A stretch of 64,000 nucleotides of DNA from Sphingomonas parapaucimobilis NBRC 15100 (GTDB lineage: Bacteria; Pseudomonadota; Alphaproteobacteria; Sphingomonadales; Sphingomonadaceae): the NCBI RefSeq assembly GCF_000787715.1, contig NZ_BBPI01000064.1, forward strand, positions 1-64,000. The letters are read 5' to 3'. Below the pieces are notes generated by a model. That model ran no database searches. It saw only the letters and a program-made list of their open reading frames with translations, and was not told where the DNA came from. Shown here one piece after another: positions 28,429 to 37,206 of this stretch. Numbering within the stretch: the stretch's first letter is position 1; every line of letters starts with the position of its first letter. Made by a program: the position numbers and the translations under genes.

Positions 28429-28794
28429 CTACCGCCCCTTCGGACCCGCCGCCTGCGCCTGCGCCGCCTTGGCCGCCTCATATTCGTCGAAGGTGCGCGA
28501 CAGCAGCGCCTGGGCTTCGGCCTCGGTCACCTTGCCGTCCTTGTTGGCGTCTGCCTTGTCGAACCACAGGTCGGTCAGCCGCTGGGCATGGACCGCGTCG
28601 ATCTGCTTCTTGCCATTGCCCATCTTCATGATCGCGGCCTTGACCTCGGCCTTGGTCAGCACGCCGTCGTGGTTGGTGTCGCGCGCCTTGAACTCGCGCG
28701 AGAATTTCGCGGCGGCCGACGCGCGGGTGTCCTGCGCCAGGGCGGGGACGGACAGCGTCGTGGCAATCAGGCCGGCGACGAGGAAACGGGTCAT
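28429..28794 (-). CDS. Exported EF-hand protein
   Basis: 121 aa. Signal peptide ending ALA (MTRFLVAGLIATTLSVPALA), then two EF-hand loops, DTNHDGVLTKAE (near residue 39) and DANKDGKVTEAE (near residue 82), both with complete Asp/Asn/Asp/Gly/Glu calcium ligands. Ends in an Ala/Gln-rich tail. A periplasmic calcium-binding protein of unknown function. Divergent from argG. Confidence 0.88.
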   Translation of the reverse strand: MTRFLVAGLIATTLSVPALAQDTRASAAAKFSREFKARDTNHDGVLTKAEVKAAIMKMGNGKKQIDAVHAQRLTDLWFDKADANKDGKVTEAEAQALLSRTFDEYEAAKAAQAQAAGPKGR

Positions 28795-28941
28795 GCGGCA
28801 AACTCCTGAACGGATCATCCCGGCCGCTCCTGACGGCCTTTGGCTGTCGCCGCAATGAACGAACCCAAGCGAAGGTTGCGTGGGGGCGCGACAGCGCATA
28901 GGGCGCGGGGCAAATCCATCCCCTCTTCGAAGGACTTTGCC

Positions 28942-30162
28942 ATGAGCGAAGATATCAAGCGCGTCGTCCTCGCCTATTCGGGCGGCCTCGACACCAGCGT
29001 CATCCTCAAGTGGTTGCAGCAGCATTACAACTGCGAGGTCGTGACCTTCACCGCCGATCTGGGCCAGGGCGAAGAGCTGGAGCCCGCGCGCAAGAAGGCC
29101 GAGATGGCGGGCGTGAAGCCCGAACATATCTTCATCGACGACCTGCGCGAGGAGTTCGTCAAGGATTACGTCTTCCCGATGATGCGCGCCAATGCGCTGT
29201 ACGAGGGCACGTATCTGCTGGGCACCTCGATCGCGCGGCCGCTGATCGCCAAGCGCCAGATCGAGATCGCCAAGATGGTGAACGCCGACGCGGTCAGCCA
29301 CGGCGCGACCGGCAAGGGCAACGACCAGGTCCGTTTCGAGCTGGGCTATTATGCGCTGAACCCCGACATCAAGGTCATCGCGCCGTGGCGCGAATGGGAC
29401 CTGACCAGCCGCACCAAGCTGATCGAATTCGCCGAGGCGCACCAGATCCCGGTGTCGAAGGACAAGCGCGGCGAGGCGCCCTTCTCGACCGACGCGAACC
29501 TGCTGCACACCTCGTCCGAGGGCAAGGTGCTGGAGAATCCGTGGGATGAGGTGCCGGATTACGTCTATTCGCGCACCGTCAACCCGGAAGACGCGCCCGA
29601 CCAGCCCGAAGTCATCACCATCGATTTCGAGCGCGGCGACGGCGTCGCGCTGAACGGCGAGGCCTGCTCGCCCGCGACGCTGCTGACCAAGCTGAACGAG
29701 CTGGGCCGCAAGCACGGCATCGGCCGCCTCGACCTGGTCGAGAACCGCTTCGTGGGCATGAAGAGCCGCGGCATGTACGAAACGCCGGGCGGCACCATCT
29801 ATGCGCTGGCGCATCGCGGCATCGAGCAGATCACGCTCGACCGGGGCGCCGCGCACCTGAAGGACGAGCTGGCGCCGCGTTATGCCGAGCTGGTCTATAA
29901 CGGCTTCTGGTTCTCGCCGGAGCGCGAGATGCTGCAGGCCGCCGTCAACTACAGCCAGGAGAAGGTGACCGGCACCGTCCGCCTGAAGCTGTACAAGGGC
30001 CAGGCGATCGTCACCGGCCGCAAGTCGCCCTATTCGCTCTATTCGGAAAAGGTCGTCACCTTCGAGGACGATCAGGGCGCCTATGACCAGCGCGACGCGG
30101 CGGGCTTCATCAAGCTGAACGCGCTGCGCCTGCGCCTGCTGGGACGTCGCGACCGCGACTGA
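28942..30162 (+). CDS. argG: Argininosuccinate synthase
   Basis: Joins citrulline and aspartate using ATP in arginine synthesis. 406 aa. PP-loop AYSGGLDTS at residues 12-20, [15 protein letters not shown] and [11 protein letters not shown] are intact. No argH adjoins. Its 3' end overlaps the convergent membrane-protein gene by 53 bases. Confidence 0.97.
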   Translation: MSEDIKRVVLAYSGGLDTSVILKWLQQHYNCEVVTFTADLGQGEELEPARKKAEMAGVKPEHIFIDDLREEFVKDYVFPMMRANALYEGTYLLGTSIARPLIAKRQIEIAKMVNADAVSHGATGKGNDQVRFELGYYALNPDIKVIAPWREWDLTSRTKLIEFAEAHQIPVSKDKRGEAPFSTDANLLHTSSEGKVLENPWDEVPDYVYSRTVNPEDAPDQPEVITIDFERGDGVALNGEACSPATLLTKLNELGRKHGIGRLDLVENRFVGMKSRGMYETPGGTIYALAHRGIEQITLDRGAAHLKDELAPRYAELVYNGFWFSPEREMLQAAVNYSQEKVTGTVRLKLYKGQAIVTGRKSPYSLYSEKVVTFEDDQGAYDQRDAAGFIKLNALRLRLLGRRDRD

Positions 30163-31306
30163 TCTGCCGTCGCAGTTCGACGGCAAAGAGTGCGATCAGT
30201 GCGATCGGCGTCAGGGGGACGCCGATCGCACTGGCCACCATCCCCCATTGCGGGGTCAGGAAGGCGGTCAGTGCGACCGCCTTTTCCATGGGCGAGGCAT
30301 CGGGACGGCCATAGGCGACCAGTGCCGCCAGCATGACGACCGTCAGGTCATAGTTGAACGCATAGGGGAGCAGCACGAACGTTCCCGTCGCGGCCAGCAG
30401 CGCCAGCGCGGCGGGTGGTGCTCCACGCACTGTCGCGATCGTCACGCCGATGGCGATCCCGACCATCGCCATACCCTGGAGCCCATAGGCGATGGCGGCG
30501 GGCACATGCTGGCGCAGCAGCGCGCTGGCGAGCGACGTTGCCATCAGCCCGTAAAATTCCTGCCCCGGATCGATCATCCGCGCCTGCACGCCCGAGGTGA
30601 CGGTCAGATACCGCGTCCACAGATCGGGACCGAAGGCGAGCGTGCTGAAGAGGACCAGCAGCCCGACCGTTAGCGCCGCCGTCGCCACGGTGCGCCAGTC
30701 GCCACGCAGCAACAGGATGATCGGCACCAGCACCGCGACATGCGGCCTGAGCGCCATCAGCCCGAAACAGACCCCCGCCCGGCGCGGCCGCTCCGGCAGC
30801 CAGTGCCAGCCCGCCAGAAACAGCGCGCCGATCAGGAACCCGAAATGTCCGGCCCAGATGTTCATCAGCGCCGCCGGGGTCAGCAACAGCAGCCAGCGCA
30901 TCCCGCCCTCGGGCAGCCAGGGCCGCGCCGCCAGCGCGAAAAGCGCTCCGGTCCCGGCCAGCCACAGCAGCAGTGCCGCGTGATAGGGCAATAGCGCGAA
31001 GGGAATGTCGAGGAACAGCGCGATCGGCGGATAGGAGTAATTGTGGCTGCCGATCGTCCCATATAGGGCATGTTCGGCGCCCCGATAGCGTTCGATATCG
31101 TAAAGGATGTCGAGCTGGCCGTTCAACGCCAGCGTGCCACCCGTCCAGACATTGGCGAAATCCCGGCCCCACATTTCCGACAGGCCGATCATGCCGTGAT
31201 GCGCGCTTTTGACGTCGAGGATGAAGAGCATCAGGACGATCAGGCTGCCGAACACCCAGATGATGGGGGCGGGCAGAAGCAGGGGAGAAGCGGGGCGAGC
31301 GTCCAT
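30110..31306 (-). CDS. Polytopic membrane protein, GT87-like (DUF2029)
   Basis: 398 aa with about ten hydrophobic segments and a conserved first loop [19 protein letters not shown] plus NYSYPP, the pattern of DUF2029/glycosyltransferase family 87 polyprenol-mannose transferases. The acceptor is unknown. Starts ATG 31306, divergent from another membrane protein gene with 109 bases between. Its stop lies inside the 3' end of convergent argG. Confidence 0.82.
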   Translation of the reverse strand: MDARPASPLLLPAPIIWVFGSLIVLMLFILDVKSAHHGMIGLSEMWGRDFANVWTGGTLALNGQLDILYDIERYRGAEHALYGTIGSHNYSYPPIALFLDIPFALLPYHAALLLWLAGTGALFALAARPWLPEGGMRWLLLLTPAALMNIWAGHFGFLIGALFLAGWHWLPERPRRAGVCFGLMALRPHVAVLVPIILLLRGDWRTVATAALTVGLLVLFSTLAFGPDLWTRYLTVTSGVQARMIDPGQEFYGLMATSLASALLRQHVPAAIAYGLQGMAMVGIAIGVTIATVRGAPPAALALLAATGTFVLLPYAFNYDLTVVMLAALVAYGRPDASPMEKAVALTAFLTPQWGMVASAIGVPLTPIALIALFAVELRRQISRGRDVPAGAGAARSA

Positions 31307-31415
31307 GCCCTGTCGATAGGGCCGACCGATTGAGGAACGGTTGATACGCCGCCGGACCCGCCGTCCATCGCGTTCGTCTTGTCCAAGCCCCCTTCCATCC
31401 GCTAGGCCGACCGGC

Positions 31416-33080
31416 ATGAATGGGGGAAAGCTCAACTGGTGGCAGACGCGGTGGTTCGTGGCGGCGATGGCGCTGCTCGCCGCCGTGCCGCTGCTCTGGC
31501 CCGCCGTGCCGCCGCTGGTCGACCTGCCGGGGCATATGGGGCGGTATCGCGTCCAGCTGGAATATGCGAACCAGCCCTGGCTGGCGCATTGGTATCGCTT
31601 CGAATGGCAGATGATCGGCAATCTGGGCATCGACCTGCTGATCGAACCGCTCGCGCCGATCTTCGGGCTGGAGCTGGCGGTCAAGCTGATCGTCATCGCC
31701 ATTCCGGTGCTGACCGTCACCGGCCTGTTGTGGATCGCGCGCGAGGTGCAGGGGCGCATCCCGGCCACCGCGCTGTTCGCGCTGCCGCTGGCCTATAGCT
31801 ATCCGTTCCAGTTCGGCTTCGTGAACTTCGCGCTGGCGATGGCGCTGGCGCTGAACCTGTTCGGCCTGTGGCTGCGCATGGGGCGGCTGGGCGCGGTGCG
31901 GTTGCGCGCCATCATCTTCGTGCCGCTGTCCTGCCTGCTCTGGGTGGCGCATACCTTTGGCTGGGGCGTTCTGGGCGTGCTGGCCTTCTCCGCGGAGCTG
32001 ATCCGCCAGCACGACATCCGCCGGGCCAAGGGCGCGCGCGGGGTGCGGGGCTGGGCCGAGTCGGCCTTCCATGCCGGGCTGGGCTGTATCCCGCTGGCGC
32101 TGCCCATGGTGCTGATGGTGCTGTGGCGTTCGGGCGCGGACGTGACCGGCAAGACCGGCGACTGGTTCAACTGGCGCTGGAAGATCAACTGGATCACGAT
32201 GGTGCTGCGCGATCGCTGGATGGCGTTCGACCTCGCCTCGGTCACGGTACTGTTCCTCGTCCTGCTCAAGGGCGTGCGCGACGAGCGGGTCGAATATTCG
32301 CGCAACCTAGTGCTGTCGGCGGCCTTCCTGTTCGTCGTCTATCTGCTGCTGCCGCGCGTCGTCTTCGGATCGGCCTATGCCGACATGCGGCTGGCCCCCT
32401 ATGTGCTGGCCATCGCGCTGATCGCACTGCGCCCCCGGCGCGGGCTGTCGCTGCGCGGGGCCTCGACGCTGGCGATCGTGGGGCTGCTGTTCTTCGTCGT
32501 GCGGATCGGTGCGACCACGATCAGCTATGTGATGTACAGCAACGATTATGACCGGGTGCTGACCGCGCTCGATCATGTGCCGCCGCGCGCACGGTTGCTG
32601 ACCTTCGTCGGCCGTCAATATTGCGCCGATGTCTGGCCCTCCAGCCGGCTGGAGCATGTCGCGGGCCTCGCGCTGGAGAGGAAGCTCGCTTACGCCAACG
32701 ACCAATGGTCGATGGCGGGCGGGCAGTTGCTGACCGTGCGCTATGCCCCCGCCAAGCGGTTCGCGCATGACCCGTCGGAGATCGTGACCCAGCGGCGCTG
32801 TCGCGGGCAATGGTGGCGCCCGGTCGAAACCGCGCTGAAGCTAATGCCGCGCGACGCGTTCGACTATGTCTGGCTGGTCCATGCGCCACGCTATGACGAG
32901 GCGCTGACCCGCGGGCTGACGCCGATCTGGCGCGAGGGCGACAGCGTTCTCTACCGGATCGACGATCGCCGCCCGATCATCGACCCGGCGGCCTATGAAC
33001 TGCTCAGCCGTCCGTCGCCCGATGAGGATAAGCGGGCACCCGCGCGTCGCAAGGCGACCCCCGACAAGGACGATAATTAA
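31416..33080 (+). CDS. Large polytopic membrane protein of unknown function
   Basis: 554 aa, with around ten membrane segments in the first ~380 residues and a soluble C-terminal ~170 residues (from TALDHVPPRARLLTFVG) that are periplasmic or cytoplasmic. Layout resembles GT-C glycosyltransferases, with an early acidic loop VDLPGHMGRY, but I cannot name a family. Ends in a basic/acidic tail. Paired divergently with the GT87-like gene, suggesting a shared role in envelope glycan or lipid modification. Confidence 0.7.
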   Translation: MNGGKLNWWQTRWFVAAMALLAAVPLLWPAVPPLVDLPGHMGRYRVQLEYANQPWLAHWYRFEWQMIGNLGIDLLIEPLAPIFGLELAVKLIVIAIPVLTVTGLLWIAREVQGRIPATALFALPLAYSYPFQFGFVNFALAMALALNLFGLWLRMGRLGAVRLRAIIFVPLSCLLWVAHTFGWGVLGVLAFSAELIRQHDIRRAKGARGVRGWAESAFHAGLGCIPLALPMVLMVLWRSGADVTGKTGDWFNWRWKINWITMVLRDRWMAFDLASVTVLFLVLLKGVRDERVEYSRNLVLSAAFLFVVYLLLPRVVFGSAYADMRLAPYVLAIALIALRPRRGLSLRGASTLAIVGLLFFVVRIGATTISYVMYSNDYDRVLTALDHVPPRARLLTFVGRQYCADVWPSSRLEHVAGLALERKLAYANDQWSMAGGQLLTVRYAPAKRFAHDPSEIVTQRRCRGQWWRPVETALKLMPRDAFDYVWLVHAPRYDEALTRGLTPIWREGDSVLYRIDDRRPIIDPAAYELLSRPSPDEDKRAPARRKATPDKDDN

Positions 33081-33098
33081 AGCAGTATGACATGAGAG

Positions 33099-33125
33099 GC
33101 TCCCCTAGCCTTAAAGGGGGGCTTT
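33099..33125. terminator. Short hairpin between convergent genes
   Basis: GCTCCCCT / AGGGGGGC 8-bp stem (one T-G pair), loop AGCCTTAA, then TTT. Lies between the convergent membrane protein and GNAT-like genes. Confidence 0.4.
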
Positions 33126-33133
33126 CGCCTTGA

Positions 33134-34264
33134 TTACCCCCGCCGGAACGGGGTGAGTTCGCCCAGATATTCGCTTTCCGCCTCGATCGCCTGACGCTCG
33201 CGGTCCACGAACTCGGCGACGGCGCGGCGGAAGGCGGGGTGCGGGATGTAATGCGCCGAGAATGTCGGCACGGGGACGTAACCCCGCGCCAGCTTGTGCT
33301 CGCCCTGCGCGCCCGCTTCCACCGTCGTCAGACCGCGCGCGATGGCGGCGTCGATCGCCTGGTAATAGCATAGCTCGAAATGGAGGAAGGGCACCTCCTC
33401 GGTCGCGCCCCAATAGCGACCGTAGAGCGTATCCTCGCCGATCAGGTTGAGCGCGCCCGCGATCGGCACCCCGTCGCGCATCGCCAGGATCAGCAGCACC
33501 TTGTCGCCCAGTTGCTCGCCGATCCGGTCGAAGGCGGCACGGGTCAGATAGGGCTGGCCCCATTTTCGGCTGCCCGTATCCTGATAAAAGACCCAGAAGG
33601 CATCCCAATGCTCGGGGCCAATCTGGTCGCCGGTCAGGTGGCGGATGGTCAGACCCTCGACGGCGGCGGCGCGTTCCTTGCGAATCGCCTTGCGCTTGCG
33701 GCTGGCGAGCGCATCGAGGAAATCGTCGAAGCTGCGATAGCCGTCATTGCGCCAGTGGAACTGCACCCCCTCGCGGATCAGCCAGCCCGCCGCCTCGAAA
33801 TAGGGCAGCTGGTCGGGCGCGACAAAGGTGACATGCGCGGAGGACAATTCGTTCTGGTCGGTCACCGCCTCGATCGCCGCGATCAGCGCGGGGGCGAGCG
33901 CGGGGTCGCGCAGCAGCAGCCGGGGACCTGGGACCGGCGAGAAGGGCGCGGCGATCTGGAGCTTGGGGTAATAGCGTCCCCCGGCGCGCTCCCAGGCGTC
34001 GGCCCAGCCATGGTCGAAGACATATTCGCCCTGGCTGTGCGCCTTCAGATACGCAGGCGCGATCGCGGCAGGCTGTCCGTCGGGGCCGTCGATGACGATG
34101 GGGGCGGGTGTCCAGCCGGAGCGGCCGCCGACGCTGTGCGATGTCTCCAGCGCGGTCAGGAAGGCATGGGAGACGAACGGATTGGCCGTGCCCGCACAAG
34201 CGTCCCACTCATCGGGGGACAGGGCGGCGACGCCGGACAGGATACGCGCGACGGCGGTGGTCAT
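33134..34264 (-). CDS. GNAT/FemAB-fold protein of the COG3146 (DUF482) family
   Basis: 376 aa. Contains RKRKAIRKERAAA (basic helix), YQDTGSRKWGQPYLT, GALNLIGEDTLYGRYWG and a C-terminal EAGAQGEHKLARGY, the pattern of the DUF482 'peptidogalycan/acyl-CoA N-acyltransferase' family. The substrate is unknown. No good ribosome binding site was found at the ATG at 34264. Confidence 0.85.
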   Translation of the reverse strand: MTTAVARILSGVAALSPDEWDACAGTANPFVSHAFLTALETSHSVGGRSGWTPAPIVIDGPDGQPAAIAPAYLKAHSQGEYVFDHGWADAWERAGGRYYPKLQIAAPFSPVPGPRLLLRDPALAPALIAAIEAVTDQNELSSAHVTFVAPDQLPYFEAAGWLIREGVQFHWRNDGYRSFDDFLDALASRKRKAIRKERAAAVEGLTIRHLTGDQIGPEHWDAFWVFYQDTGSRKWGQPYLTRAAFDRIGEQLGDKVLLILAMRDGVPIAGALNLIGEDTLYGRYWGATEEVPFLHFELCYYQAIDAAIARGLTTVEAGAQGEHKLARGYVPVPTFSAHYIPHPAFRRAVAEFVDRERQAIEAESEYLGELTPFRRG

Positions 34265-34330
34265 CGCGGTGGGATATGCGGTGCGGGGCAGGGTGGGACA
34301 AGGGGGGAGCGGTTCGCGAGGTGTTCGCTT

Positions 34331-34453
34331 GTGGCTTTCCCTCCCCCATCCCCTCCCGCTTGCGGGAGGGGCATGTTGTTTGGCGGATGTGAGGCTCCAG
34401 CATGAGCCATTAGCCGCTCCCCTCCCGCAGGCGGGAGGGGATGGGGGAGGGCA
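34331..34453. repeat. Family A repeats (copies 4 and 5) facing each other
   Basis: Copy 4 (34331-34371) is inverted relative to copy 5 (34418-34453), so CCCTCCCCCATCCCCTCCCG and CGGGAGGGGATGGGGGAGGG flank about 45 bases; the pair could fold as a very long stem. Fills the gap between two co-oriented minus-strand genes. Confidence 0.75.
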
Positions 34454-34480
34454 GGTCCGCCAGCGGCCCCGCCCCAAACA

Positions 34481-34942
34481 TCACCCCAGCTCGACGATCG
34501 CATCCACTTCGACCGCAGCCCCCAGCGGCAGCACCGGCACGCCGACCGCCGAGCGCGCATGGCGCCCGGCATCGCCGAACAGCGACACCATCAGCTCCGA
34601 CGCGCCATTGGCGACCTTGGGCTGGTCGGTGAAGTCGGCGGTCGAATTGACGAACACGCCCAGCTTCACGATCCGCTTCACGCGGGACAGGTCGCCGATA
34701 TATTTCTTGATCTGCGCGACCAGCATCAGGCCGCACGCCTGCGCCGCCTTCTGCCCGTCCTCCAGCGAGACGCCGTCGCCCAGCCGTCCGGTGACGAGCT
34801 GGCCGTCGATAAAGGGCAGCTGGCCCGAAATGTGAAGAAGCCCGCCCGTCTCGACGACGGGGACATAGGCGGCGACGGGGGCGGCAGCCTCCGGCAGGGT
34901 GAGGCCGAGCTGCTCGAGCGCGCGATCGATATGCGTGGTCAT
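34481..34942 (-). CDS. RidA family protein (YjgF/Rid)
   Basis: 153 aa. Rid fold with LLHISGQLPFIDGQL and VFVNSTADFTDQPKVANGAS, and HARSAVGVPVLPLGAAVEVDA at the C-terminus (the Arg that holds the substrate carboxylate). Probably hydrolyses reactive enamine/imine intermediates. An ATG at 34954 would add four residues. Precedes a HAD phosphatase gene, not an obvious amino-acid oxidase. Confidence 0.9.
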   Translation of the reverse strand: MTTHIDRALEQLGLTLPEAAAPVAAYVPVVETGGLLHISGQLPFIDGQLVTGRLGDGVSLEDGQKAAQACGLMLVAQIKKYIGDLSRVKRIVKLGVFVNSTADFTDQPKVANGASELMVSLFGDAGRHARSAVGVPVLPLGAAVEVDAIVELG

Positions 34943-34975
34943 GGGGCCAGACATGGCGCGCCGGCCCCGTTCAGG

Positions 34976-35614
34976 TCAAGCGCCCGGTCGGTTCGGGGCG
35001 GGCTGGCCTTCGTCGAAACGCGCGACGATCCAGGCTTCCGCCTCGCGCCAGTCGTCGATCCGGGCATGGGCCTCGGGCGCGGGGGCGATATGCGGGGCCA
35101 TTTCGGGCTCCGAGACCATGTGCAGCCGGTGGACCTGCGGCGCGTGGGTAGCGACCGAGGCGTGATGCTGGGCCAGGTCGTCGACGAAGACGGTGACGGG
35201 GTTGCCGTGATCGGCGACCAGCTTTGCGACCGGCGCGCCCTTCGGCCCCGAATTGCACTGGACCCGGTGATGGATGCCGAATCGCGCCAGCTGCTCGATG
35301 CGGGGCGTGCGGCATTCCTCGATCAGGTTGGTCAGGACCACGATATCGGCACGGGCGGCCAGTGCCGCCAGCGCCTCGGCGGCGTAGGGCACCAGCGTCT
35401 GGCGATCCATCTGGCCGGGGAAGAAACCGTGCAGCAGGTCCCAGGCCTCTTCCTGGGTGGGCGCGGGGCCGCCGCTCCGCCGGGTCAGCGATCCGAAGAA
35501 ATCATGCCGGTCGAGCGCGAAGTCCATGTCATGCGCCTCGTCCAGCCAGTCGCGGAAATGGCGGACCATATGGACGAGCACCTCGTCGCAGTCGCAGATC
35601 AGCAGCGGCTTCAT
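34976..35614 (-). CDS. HAD superfamily hydrolase
   Basis: 212 aa. Motif I CDCDEVLVH (nucleophile Asp, second Asp replaced by Glu after one residue: D-C-D-E), motif II VLTNLIEE, a motif III Lys near GPKGAPV and motif IV VFVDDLAQHH. A small cap lies between motifs I and II. The substrate is unknown. Its ATG overlaps the stop of the DUF3572 gene. Confidence 0.83.
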   Translation of the reverse strand: MKPLLICDCDEVLVHMVRHFRDWLDEAHDMDFALDRHDFFGSLTRRSGGPAPTQEEAWDLLHGFFPGQMDRQTLVPYAAEALAALAARADIVVLTNLIEECRTPRIEQLARFGIHHRVQCNSGPKGAPVAKLVADHGNPVTVFVDDLAQHHASVATHAPQVHRLHMVSEPEMAPHIAPAPEAHARIDDWREAEAWIVARFDEGQPAPNRPGA

Positions 35615-35883
35615 GCGGCCTCCAACACCCGGCGCGCGGCGACCAGCGCCTCGGGGCGGACGCCTAGCGAATCGGCGCATTCGATCAGGTCCGCCTCATG
35701 CCCCTCCAGGAACGACAGGATCGCGGCCAGCACGCCGGGCTCGCCCGCCCCGCCGCGCAGTTCCTCGACCGACAGGCCGGTCAGCGCGAGCAGCCGCTCG
35801 GCACGCGACGGGCTTTGCAGCGTCCATATGAGCGCCTGCAGCGCAAGGGCCATATCGGCTTCGATTGTATCCGGTCCGGGCAT
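35611..35883 (-). CDS. DUF3572 family protein
   Basis: 90 aa, all-helical, with ALIWTLQSPSRAERLLALTG and VLAAILSFLEGHEADLIECA, matching the alphaproteobacterial DUF3572 family usually found next to divK. Divergent from divK with 34 bases between starts; overlaps the HAD gene by four bases. Confidence 0.88.
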   Translation of the reverse strand: MPGPDTIEADMALALQALIWTLQSPSRAERLLALTGLSVEELRGGAGEPGVLAAILSFLEGHEADLIECADSLGVRPEALVAARRVLEAA

Positions 35884-35917
35884 TGCCTATCGTGTCCGTC
35901 GTAATGGTGGAGACCGC

Positions 35918-36280
35918 GTGACAAGAAAGGTGCTCGTTGTCGAGGACAACGAACTCAATCTGAAACTCTTCTGCGACCTGCTGCGCGTGCATGGCTTCAT
36001 CGCCGAGCCGGTGCGCGACGGGCGCGAAGCGGTGGCGCGTGCGCGCGAGGTCCAGCCCGACCTCATCATCATGGACATCCAGATGCCGCATGTGACCGGC
36101 TATGAACTGATCCTGGAGCTGAAGGCGGACGAGGAACTGCGGCGGATTCCGGTGATGGCGGTGACCGCCTATGCAGGTCGCGACGACGAAGACCGAATCC
36201 GCGCGGCGGGGGCGGATTCCTACGTGTCCAAGCCAATCAGCCTGATGCGCTTCATGGAGGCGGTGAACGCGTTGTTGTGA
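35918..36280 (+). CDS. divK: Single-domain response regulator DivK
   Basis: 120 aa from GTG with GGTGGAG upstream. Receiver domain: acidic pair VVEDNE, phospho-acceptor Asp in LIIMDIQMP, Thr/Ser switch AVTAYAG and Lys in SKPISLMRF. No output domain. In Caulobacter DivK controls CtrA through CckA and DivL/PleC; the same role is inferred. No pleD follows it here; a family C repeat does. Confidence 0.93.
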   Translation: MTRKVLVVEDNELNLKLFCDLLRVHGFIAEPVRDGREAVARAREVQPDLIIMDIQMPHVTGYELILELKADEELRRIPVMAVTAYAGRDDEDRIRAAGADSYVSKPISLMRFMEAVNALL

Positions 36281-36337
36281 GGCGCTCCCACGCCGTCCGC
36301 GACGTTCCTCAACCTCCGCTCGCCGCATATCCCACCG

Positions 36338-36427
36338 CCGTTCGCACTGAGCGAAGTCGAAGTGCACGCCCCGAACCTATGCCGCGAGCCTCATCCCGTG
36401 GCCTTCGACTTCGCTCAGGCTGAACGG
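36338..36427. repeat. Family C repeat (copy 5)
   Basis: Arms in the same order and variant as copy 4 (CCGTTCGCACTGAGCGAAGT ... CTTCGACTTCGCTCAGGCTG). Downstream of divK. Confidence 0.75.
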
Positions 36428-36458
36428 AGGTAGGGAGGAGCGGAACGTTGACTGTTGC

Positions 36459-36944
36459 TGGGGAGCTGCCGTTGACGCATTGCCGCAGCGGGGTTAGCTT
36501 GGATGATGCGAACGCCTGCCATAGCCTTACCGCTCGTTTTGAGTGTGTCCGCCTGTTTCGGGCCGCTATGTAGCAATGAGACGGTGAGGTCCGTCCCCTC
36601 TCCGGGCGGCAATCACAAAGCGGTCATGTTCATGCGCGAGTGTGGCGCGACAACAGACTTCACCACGCAAGTGTCGGTCGATCCGTCGTTCTGGCAGGCG
36701 ATCGGGAATGCGTTCGTGGCGGACGGCTACAACGGTGGCACTCGCGGAGCATGGGGTGGGCCATGGGCTGATATCGCGTGGACGGGGCCAAACAACTTGC
36801 TGGTCACATATGACAAACGAGCTCGCGTCTTCGACCGTAGCAAGGTGGTTGGAGCTGTCCGGGTGACCTACCGGCCCGTCGCCCGGTAGCGTCCGCTCTT
36901 GGGCGCGGCAACGTAAAGGCCCGTCTTGGTGGGGAGCTGCCGTT
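36459..36944. repeat. 15-bp direct repeats flanking the lipoprotein gene
   Basis: TGGGGAGCTGCCGTT occurs exactly at 36459-36473 and 36930-36944, 471 bases apart, bracketing the lipoprotein gene at 36503-36889. The right copy overlaps the end of a broken ORF. No transposase or inverted termini are visible. Confidence 0.6.
36503..36889 (+). CDS. Hypothetical lipoprotein
   Basis: 128 aa. N-terminal lipoprotein signal with lipobox LSVSAC (Cys near residue 18), then SPGGNHKAVMFMRECGATTDFTTQVSV and a Gly/Trp-rich middle (GGTRGAWGGPWADIAW). Resembles DUF5412-like extracytoplasmic proteins, but the match is from memory and weak. Base composition is less GC-biased than neighbours, so possibly transferred. 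Two adjacent ATGs; 36506 is also possible. Confidence 0.65.
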   Translation: MMRTPAIALPLVLSVSACFGPLCSNETVRSVPSPGGNHKAVMFMRECGATTDFTTQVSVDPSFWQAIGNAFVADGYNGGTRGAWGGPWADIAWTGPNNLLVTYDKRARVFDRSKVVGAVRVTYRPVAR

Positions 36945-37140
36945 AAAGATTAGCGAGACTAGCAAGCGTACCCCAGACCATCGACACAAGTGCGAGGATC
37001 GATCCGGAAAACGCCATTACGCCCCATGCTATCTCGGCACTTCAAGCATTGTGCACGTCCACCATGATGCGTTTCCCGCAATAAGCGAGATTGCATACCA
37101 GCAGTCCTATTGTCACCATGAGGAAGCTTAGCATCTGCAT
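36943..37140 (-). pseudogene. Small two-helix membrane ORF broken by an in-frame TGA
   Basis: Reading on the minus strand in the rlmE frame, MQMLSFLMVTIGLLVCNLAY (from ATG 37140) runs to a TGA at 37042-37044. The same frame continues with a second hydrophobic stretch, WGVMAFSGSILALVSMVWG, to a TAA at 36943. The two helices in one frame suggest one small membrane protein with a nonsense mutation, or a gene copied in and decayed. The frame is also open upward to the rlmE stop. The whole 36890-37206 gap holds nothing else I recognise. Confidence 0.35.
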
Positions 37141-37206
37141 GACCGGATTGTCTCTCAACCAGCGGATGTCCGCAATGGCGCGAAAGCGGACGTCACCGCC
37201 CCATGC

